The notes beneath the pieces are model-generated. The model worked only from the letters and a program-made list of their open reading frames with translations, did no database searches and had not been told where the DNA came from. From Paragyromitra xinjiangensis (lineage: Eukaryota > Ascomycota > Pezizomycetes > Pezizales > Discinaceae), in assembly GCA_038503065.1 (NCBI GenBank), contig JBCAMK010000009.1, positions 124,001 through 188,000 of the forward strand: a stretch of DNA of 64,000 nucleotides, written 5' to 3'. The translations under genes were made by a program, and so were the position numbers. This document shows positions 57,497 to 64,000 of this stretch, one piece after another (position 1 is the first letter of the stretch; each line of letters begins with the position of its first letter).

Positions 57497-59906
57497 TTTA
57501 ATGACAGATTTGAGGGGATTGTCGATGCTCCGTTGGGTGTTGAGGCACCAAGCAAGGCAGCGTGGGGGGTCTCTTGGTGGGGAGACGCGTGATATGGAAA
57601 CATCCACAGGCATGTTTTCGTGTGGTTGCGGCTCTGTGGGTCTTGGCAGTACTTACGGATCTTTCCGTCTTCTCCGTCACATCCTTTTCTATTGAACCCC
57701 TCGCATCTCACCCCACCTCAAACTTCCCACTCCACTCTCGCCTCCCACCTCGACAACCGTACAACCTCAGTCAATCTACATCCACTGTCTCGTTCCACGT
57801 ACGAACATTGAGGAATCCCACTCTATCTTCCATCCACTTCCAATTTACTACAACGAAAGGCATTGGCTTATGGCGGATCACTCAATCTGAACGAAAAACA
57901 GTTTATAAATATTGAAAGAAAATTACGATTTCTATTCATAACCGGCGGCAGCTACCTTTGTTCATTCACTACATGTAGTATCTCCTCATAACAATCTCGT
58001 GGATGAAGCTTAGTCTTCTAAAGATTGACGTGAGCGAAATATCACCCTCTAATCCTGGACGGCCTTTCATCGCCTTATTTAGCTTCTTGGTAATTTGTGG
58101 TGAGTTGATACCATTTTTTACCCAATCAGGGAGCCATTGCTCTCTACTAACCAAGGCTATGCTAATTGAATCTATACTACATAGATCCATTTAACTCGAA
58201 CATGATTTCAGCTCAACCCGTTGTTTGATTGGTTCCATTCTCGCTTGTTGGGTTCCTACAGATACCTTACACACGTGGGGCGACTTGCTTTCCTCTTCAG
58301 AGCATTGGGACAGCATTCGCACGTTTCATCCCCGATTCTACCCCTAGCCGCTGATCGATAGATGTTCACGGATCGGCATGGATTTATCAACATAGTATAT
58401 TCGAATGGATCAAGATTCAATTGACGGTTTCTGAATATTGGATTCAACTGCCGAGAGAACTCTATCAGATCTCGAAGGATAATCGACAATCTCATCAAAC
58501 GACACTGCACAAATACGGACAAGAGTAAAGAACATTTTCGGGCATCCAACACTCGGTCACCATCTCCATTAGAGAAGAAGTATATGAAAACCGTATTATT
58601 TTTGAAACTATGGGCTAAGATCGGCCCTTACTAGCCCTAGCTAGTAGCAAGAATTCAATCTCATGATTATGAGGAATTAGCATGTCGAAAAATAATTCAT
58701 ACGAGAAACCTAGCCCGAGCTCATTCACCCTCGAGAAATAACTTACCGAAAACATCCATTCGCTACGGAAAGATACCATCCACGCTTGGTTGTGCGATCA
58801 GGTTTATCAACCTTATTCAAGCCTGCCATCTGTAACGGTAGATGACATTGGGATAATCTCTGCGCTACCTGAACTTTCCCTAGCCTCGCCATCTATATTT
58901 GGTTCTGGTATAAGCAGATATAAGAGGATTGGCTTGTTCCAACTCTGAAAGCGGGAGGAAGGAGGATGAAATACACTAGACCGCCATGGAATTCTTAGTC
59001 ACAGCAAGATTTCAGACTCTTCGAGCTGAACTTATGGTAGGAAAGAGTCATTAGTGCCGACACCACCCTTGAAGGATCTAACAAACCTCATCGAATAAAG
59101 GAAGCCGTATCGTCATTTAGTGGAGCCTAAACTTAAGGCTGGATATCTGGGCCTAGACCCGCTAGCTCAAAATACCATTGGAATTTTCCCCTACTCTAAC
59201 TTCTCATGTGGATTTTGCGTATAACATATAAAAGAGGAGGAACTTAGCCGAGGCCTGAGTTGGAGTGAAAGACAGAAGGACATTAAGGTTAGCGTGACTG
59301 GGGTCGTTCTCCGCCAGAAGGTAGCTGTTGCCGCAGACCAAGTTTCTAAGCTTCAGGATCATGAAGAAGAGCGAATTGGCAAAACGTGAAAATGCTACAT
59401 TCGTGCGATAAGCATCGAGTCCGGTGGTCTCGTTTTCACCTACACATACAAAGTCTGTCTTGATCTGAAGAAGGAATTGGCAGCAGCCAACAAATTCCTA
59501 ATTAAGTATTGTTTCAAGTTCCACGATGCAGGATGAAAACGGAAAATTTCTCATAGAACACTTATTCAAGGCAATCTTCGCTCGCAACCGTCCTCATCGG
59601 CGTCACACATATTTGTTTTTTTCTATCCCTAAGGTATGCATTCTCTTACACCCGAGACCTTAAAGCTTCGAGCCCCATGATACTAACTAGCGAAGGCGAG
59701 GGATGTTAAATCATAGTGCTCTTGAGATTATATTCTACCTCACCACGCCTACTATACTTTCTCTTAGCCTAGAAATCCATGGGAAATGTACACATTCGAT
59801 CCCCTTCTTCCATTTTCGTGTTAGCAGTTCCATCTCACTTTCTACGTATCCATCACAGATACAAGAGAGGGTATGCAGTTAGGTAGCAAGCAGTGCAGAC
59901 CTATAG
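57497..59906. other. APC1 promoter and decayed DNA
   Basis: The first few hundred bases are the APC1 upstream region. From about 58200 no ORF above 70 codons has coding character and no repeat structure stands out. Confidence 0.45.
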
Positions 59907-60221
59907 AATGAGATCTATACGGGAGGTACTGAGATATTAGGGAGACTCCTCGCAATTTATTCTCCAATTATATTCCTTGTATCCACTAGGAACGGGATTG
60001 ATATTTACCTCAAACTCGATGCTCTCCTACTCATTACGAGCCTTTACCTCTCCAAGCGCTGGGATCTCTGGTGGTCGTTCATTATAGTCTGCTTCTCTTT
60101 ACTTACTCGATCGCATTTCATTTTCAATGTAACTGTGGGGGCGGCCTATCTTAGAAGCCTTTCTCGCGTGCAAAGGATTGTTGGCTTCTTGCTGGTAGCT
60201 GTTCTGAATTCTATACGTTAA
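59907..60221 (+). pseudogene. ORF without ATG encoding hydrophobic spans
   Basis: Open for 104 codons between a TAG at 59904 and TAA at 60219, with no ATG early in the frame. The translation has hydrophobic stretches (LKLDALLLITSLYLSKRW, DLWWSFIIVCFSLLT, IVGFLLVAVLNSI) and FIFNVTVGAAYLRSL, resembling membrane spans. It could be a fragment of a multi-span protein gene; family not identified. Confidence 0.28.
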
Positions 60222-61029
60222 TTGTAAAACGCATCACGCAGAACTCGTATTTCGGTGTGTTGCCTACCTGCCACTCCTATATCTCTTCTCCCTTCATATG
60301 AATTCTAAACCCTAGACTAAGCACGCTAGGCCGTTATAGAATGTTTAGTGGTCGAAGGATTTCTGCTTTAGAAGTAGACTTTAAAAGCACAAGGAACCCC
60401 TGAGGGGAAGGAACTATTAGTTGTATACATGTAGATTCAGCGTCCCTTGATGTGCTGTCGTTTCCAGAGTCTACCTTGGCCCTACCTTGAAGGTCGCTGT
60501 TACTATCATGTTAGAGCTCGAGAATTTTTCGCTCAGACCGGGAGGAGGGTATTAGAAAATCTCATAGAGGTCACGTGCGAACTAGAGCGGGGTTCAAATA
60601 AACCCTACCCCCCTAGTTGAAGCCGGAGTAGAAAGTCAGAAGGTTGGCAAAAACGTCTAATCAAATTGGAAAAGGGACCAGCTACCCTTGCGGTTTACGG
60701 GCTTTCTACTAGTTGCGAAAGAATTCATGATCATTGCATTGCAGAAAATGGAGGATTCTGTACTTCTTGATAGGGATAGACTTGTCAGAACCATGGAATT
60801 AGGCATTTGAGTAGCTCCTTTAACTAAATAGACCCCACGTCCCACCAACAGAAACCTACATCACCTCCAATATTTCTGTTTTCATTCTTGAAAATATAGG
60901 AACAGACCCCGTCTGCAACAATTCACGCAAAACATAAAAGACCTTATTCTACAGCGGTTGGTAGAAGGAGCGAAAAGGACGTAGGAACTCTCTCCCCGAT
61001 AAGCCATAACTGTCTGAAAAAACATAGGC

Positions 61030-62481
61030 TAACTGCAGCTGCCAGTTAGACCAACTCCGAGATCTTCATAGACGTCGATCCATTGGGATAGAAATGGCTT
61101 CGGATGCTCTACCCCAAAGCTACGAGGCTTACGAACGCCTTCTCGCCGCCATAGACCCTAGATATACGAGATCGTACGTTTAACGTTACAATTTCTATGT
61201 TATTCCGCTCGCCCAGTTACACTCCGAGAAGTGGCGGAAGCGGTGGTGGTGAGAAGAAATCAGACCTCATTAAACCTCAATCTACGGTTCAAATCCCCAG
61301 AAGAACTGCTGCATATTTGCGGCGGTCTCGTTACTGAAGCTAACGGTGTCATTGACCTTGCCCATTACTCCATTAAAGAATACCTTTGGTCAAAGCGAAT
61401 AATCGAAGGTCCGGCTTCTGCTTTCTTTGTTACGGAAACTCAAGCACACCTCGAGATTTGCCGGATCTGCTTGATATATTTGGGTTTTGAGGACTTCAAG
61501 AGTGGCCCCCGCCGAACGAAGACAGAAATTCAAATTAAAATGGATTCATATCCATTTCTAAAATATGCTGCAGTATATTGGCGCGTACATGCGCAGAATG
61601 AAGGGGTAGAAGAGAAAATAACATATCTGATAACAAGAATATGGTCGCCACAACCAAGCCCAAAATACCTGTTATGGATACAAATTTATCAATATTTATT
61701 GGATCCAACCGCAGATCTCACGACCGACCACGATTCAGAATATTTGGCTATACATTTCCCTGCACTGTGGGGGTTGAGTAATATCGTTCAGTACCTTCTC
61801 AGATCGAACTCCCCGGTAAATAACCAAAGTGGTGGAAGACAACCATTAGTGGCAGCAGTGAAGTCAGGCTCAGAAACGACCGTCCGGTTACTTCTCGCAG
61901 CAGGGGCCGATCCTAATATAGGAGATGGACCTGATCAACTCCCTCTGGAGACTGCGGTGAATCTTCACTTGGTGAAGATTATCCAATTACTACTCGAGTA
62001 TGGTGCCGATGTCAATTTTCGTGGCACGAGCGCCTTCTTCCCGCTGGTAACGGCGTTGATCGATGGCACAGAGGAAATTGTCCGAATCCTACTCAGGGCT
62101 GGGGCTGACATCGATGCGCGCGACGAATCCACAATCAGTCCGTTGCTCATAGCAGTGGGGCTTGATTTGGTGAACATGGTCCAAATACTCCTCCATTTTA
62201 GAGCGGATACTAGTTTCCGGCAGGGAGATATTTGCACTCCGCTGGAAGCACTTCAAACAAGGCCCGATTCAGATAAGATTTTCCAGATGCTCCAGAGCCC
62301 TAGAGATCATGTTTATGACGAGGTTAGATGCATTGACTGTACTCTAGAGGCAAATACGAGAGTATCGAAACTGCGGGGGGCCACAAATTACGACATATTT
62401 TTCTTGCATTCCTCTTATTATTTTTTATTTTTGGCCGCTAACTGCTTGGGTGTTGGATATTACCTATCGCTGTTTAGATGA
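61030..62481 (+). pseudogene. 5'-truncated, frameshifted NLR-type (NACHT-ankyrin) gene
   Basis: From 61030 a frame reads CSCQLDQLRDLHRRRS, then ALPQSYEAYERLLAAIDPRY. That is the helical segment that follows the NACHT domain in fungal STAND/NLR proteins. Just after it, near 61160-61170, the homologous sequence shifts frame (VRLTLQFLCYSARPVTLREV) and continues to 62481. There it shows the conserved LAHYSIKEYLWSKRI motif and four or so ankyrin repeats (TTVRLLLAAGADPNIGD, IIQLLLEYGADVNFRG, IVRILLRAGADIDARD). The nucleotide-binding part is absent upstream, a stop precedes 61030, and there is no ATG in the long frame. It therefore looks like a dead remnant of a gene class linked to heterokaryon incompatibility and immunity. 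A hydrophobic C-terminus (SYYFLFLAANCLGVGYYL) is unusual. Confidence 0.65.
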
Positions 62482-62774
62482 CGGAATGTAGATATATATA
62501 TGTACACATAAGGTACTGTGGTGTGGTAATATTGCACTCGTAGTAATAATGGTTTCTTATATTTGCATCTGCACGCACAGTCCCGTTCGAAAAGTCTTGG
62601 CACTCCTCTTCTTTGCTGAGCACGACTGCCAGCAGATTGAGACAATAATTTCTGTAGGAAGTAGTGATATACAGTTGTTAGATGTTATTCAGATCTCAAT
62701 ATTTCCATAGTTTTCTTCTCTTTTAATTTTCTTTTCCCTAGCTCGATCTACAGCAGTTTGGTTCGCTGTCAATA

Positions 62775-62944
62775 CAGTGCCAAAAAGGGGGATGCGATTG
62801 GTACAGCATTTTTACAGTATTCTAAAAAATGCTGGATTAATTCTGCACTGCTACGGGATTTATTAGCAAATGCAGCAGCGCTCCAGAATTAATACAGCAC
62901 TTTCTAAAAATACGGTAGTAGATCCACCCCACTTTTTGGTACTG
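62775..62944. mobile_element. 170-bp Tc1/mariner-like MITE
   Basis: Ends CAGTGCCAAAAAG...CTTTTTGGTACTG, flanked by TA on both sides (62773-62774, 62945-62946). The two halves are inverted copies over almost the whole length with a centre near 62855-62870. CAGTG...CCAAAAAG is like Tc1 termini. No coding capacity. Confidence 0.65.
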
Positions 62945-63000
62945 TAGTTTGTAGGGTGCTAGGACTTTGCGAACGCGGCTGTACAAACTAGCCCGTGTCC

Positions 63001-63774
63001 AGGCACTTCCCGATACTGGTCACTCTTGATACCCGATACTCTGAGCACTACTAAGCCATAATCTATTTAAGTCGGATGGTGAAGCCTAAGGCGAACCCTT
63101 TCTAGCCTACATATTACCTCCACTTTAATTAGGGTAGGCCAGGCAAATATCCTTCATGATCAAGGGCACCCAATACCGAAGGGTGACCGTGAAAACCCTT
63201 GATCTAACCAAGACCAAGATTCCATTCATGTGTATTTAATCTTCTGCGGGATCTCACAAGCAGCGATCAAGTTGATGCGTGTCAAGAAATTCAATTCCCT
63301 AGATCCCCTTGAGCATGCAGTCACATCTTCCTTGGACTCCCTCCAAAAAACGCACTGACAATTATTGTAGGTTACACACCACGCGCAAAGAAACATTACG
63401 TAGAACTCCCGAGTGTTTCTCGGCATGTCGATGAGCCTTGCTCCAGGTCGTGTTTCTCAGGCAGATATTATCTTCTACTCCGATACCCCTCTTTTAGTAG
63501 CGGTCGACTACAAACATTCGTGTTACCAGTACGGAAGCCTTACTGACCTGCATGTAAGGCTTACCTTTGTTTAAATGTACATTCAGGCCACCCATTAGGC
63601 TTCCAATAGCTACACTTACTATATTAAGCCCATATTCGTACTCTTAACTAACCTTAAATTCTGCAACCAAAAAAAAACTCGAGGTTGCATCCTCTAACCG
63701 GCTCTTCACTACCCTCCAAACCCAACACACTCATTACCCCCCCCCCCCCCCCGGGCTAAACCCCATCCACCACA
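63001..63774. other. Intergenic; promoter region of the right-edge gene
   Basis: Contains short unsupported ORFs and, near 63737-63753, a C run of about 16 directly upstream of the last gene. Confidence 0.4.
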
Positions 63775-64000
63775 ATGCCCGATCCCACCCCAATTATCAA
63801 AACCAACGCCAATGCCGCAGCATCCGCTAATACTAGCGGTGCTGCAAACGCCGGTGTCTCTGTTGGTGATGTCGCAACTGTTAATACAGGCACTACATTC
63901 AATGCCGATGCCGATGTCGACGCTGCTGCTGGAGTTGCTATCAATACTCCCGCTCAGATCGCTGAGCAGGTGCAGGAGGGGGGGTTAGTCAGGCTCAGGA
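63775..64000 (+). CDS. Partial low-complexity Ala/Asn/Val/Gly protein, cut by the right edge
   Basis: ATG at 63775 in a good context (CCACAATGCC) opens a frame that runs to the end of the window for 75 codons. The translation starts MPDPTPIIKTNANAAASANT and is rich in Ala, Asn, Asp, Val and Gly, then becomes more helical (PAQIAEQVQEGG). No signal peptide or domain is visible. Codon use, with many C-ending codons, fits a real gene; the function is unknown. Confidence 0.55.
   Translation, partial: MPDPTPIIKTNANAAASANTSGAANAGVSVGDVATVNTGTTFNADADVDAAAGVAINTPAQIAEQVQEGGLVRLR

Noticed and set aside
57497..57613. APC1 start 39 codons upstream
   Set aside because: The conserved APC1 N-terminus begins with SLGLHTPAALPY directly after the ATG at 57496; the upstream extension lacks similarity.
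1..64000. CRISPR array, bacterial operons, rRNA
   Set aside because: The arrays seen lack the repeat-spacer structure of CRISPR, genes contain spliceosomal introns, and no rRNA-like sequence was recognised.

Overview
The window looks like a euchromatic contig of a filamentous ascomycete (Pezizomycotina, perhaps an early-diverging class such as Pezizomycetes). The genes carry 50-70 nt spliceosomal introns with GTRNGT donors and CTAAC/CTGAC-like branch sites. The core genes are recognisably fungal: APC1/BimE, ApsB/Mto1, a SNIP1/Pml1-like FHA protein, a KDM3-like JmjC protein and a MARVEL-like protein. The accessory genes (F-box/ankyrin, a NACHT-type ankyrin remnant) are of the kind expanded in these fungi. 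Species assignment is inference only.

Layout. 1-3160: gene-poor, repeat-rich DNA with RIP-like duplicated segments, a foldback MITE and two small doubtful ORFs. 3169-16588: a complete 13,420-bp DNA transposon with 237-bp terminal inverted repeats (235/237 identical) and a perfect 8-bp target-site duplication (CTGGCATC). It carries a 974-aa KDZ (Kyakuja-Dileera-Zisupton) transposase and six other loci: a 130-aa protein, a decayed alpha-SNAP/Sec17-like repeat gene, an HMG-box-like protein, a coiled-coil protein, a 182-aa protein and a homeodomain-like protein. Its non-coding DNA holds some 25 short arrays, mostly of about five TAC/TAT-centred motifs, spaced almost exactly 10 bp apart. I consider these arrays the most unusual thing in the window.

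16600-26033: a 928-aa coiled-coil protein gene and, divergently, a PB1...UBA protein with long His/Pro/Gly repeats. 26034-31133: gene-poor, with a broken multi-membrane-span pseudogene. 31134-43959: MARVEL-like protein, JmjC protein with substituted iron ligands, ApsB/Mto1 homologue, SNIP1/Pml1-like protein. 43960-51346: mostly non-coding, with one F-box/ankyrin gene and a possible degenerate spliced frame. 51347-57496: APC1. 57497-64000: decayed DNA with a 5'-truncated, frameshifted NLR-type gene, a Tc1/mariner-like MITE, and the first codons of a gene cut by the right edge.

How things may work together: the KDZ element appears to be a self-contained gene package (transposase, probable accessory DNA-binding proteins, phased binding arrays between and around them, one array in the promoter interval shared by the transposase and its divergent neighbour). 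The outer core genes are cell-cycle, microtubule-organising and chromatin genes with no evident functional cluster. Gene models were assembled by eye from reading frames and splice consensus; exon boundaries are given where they decide the protein.
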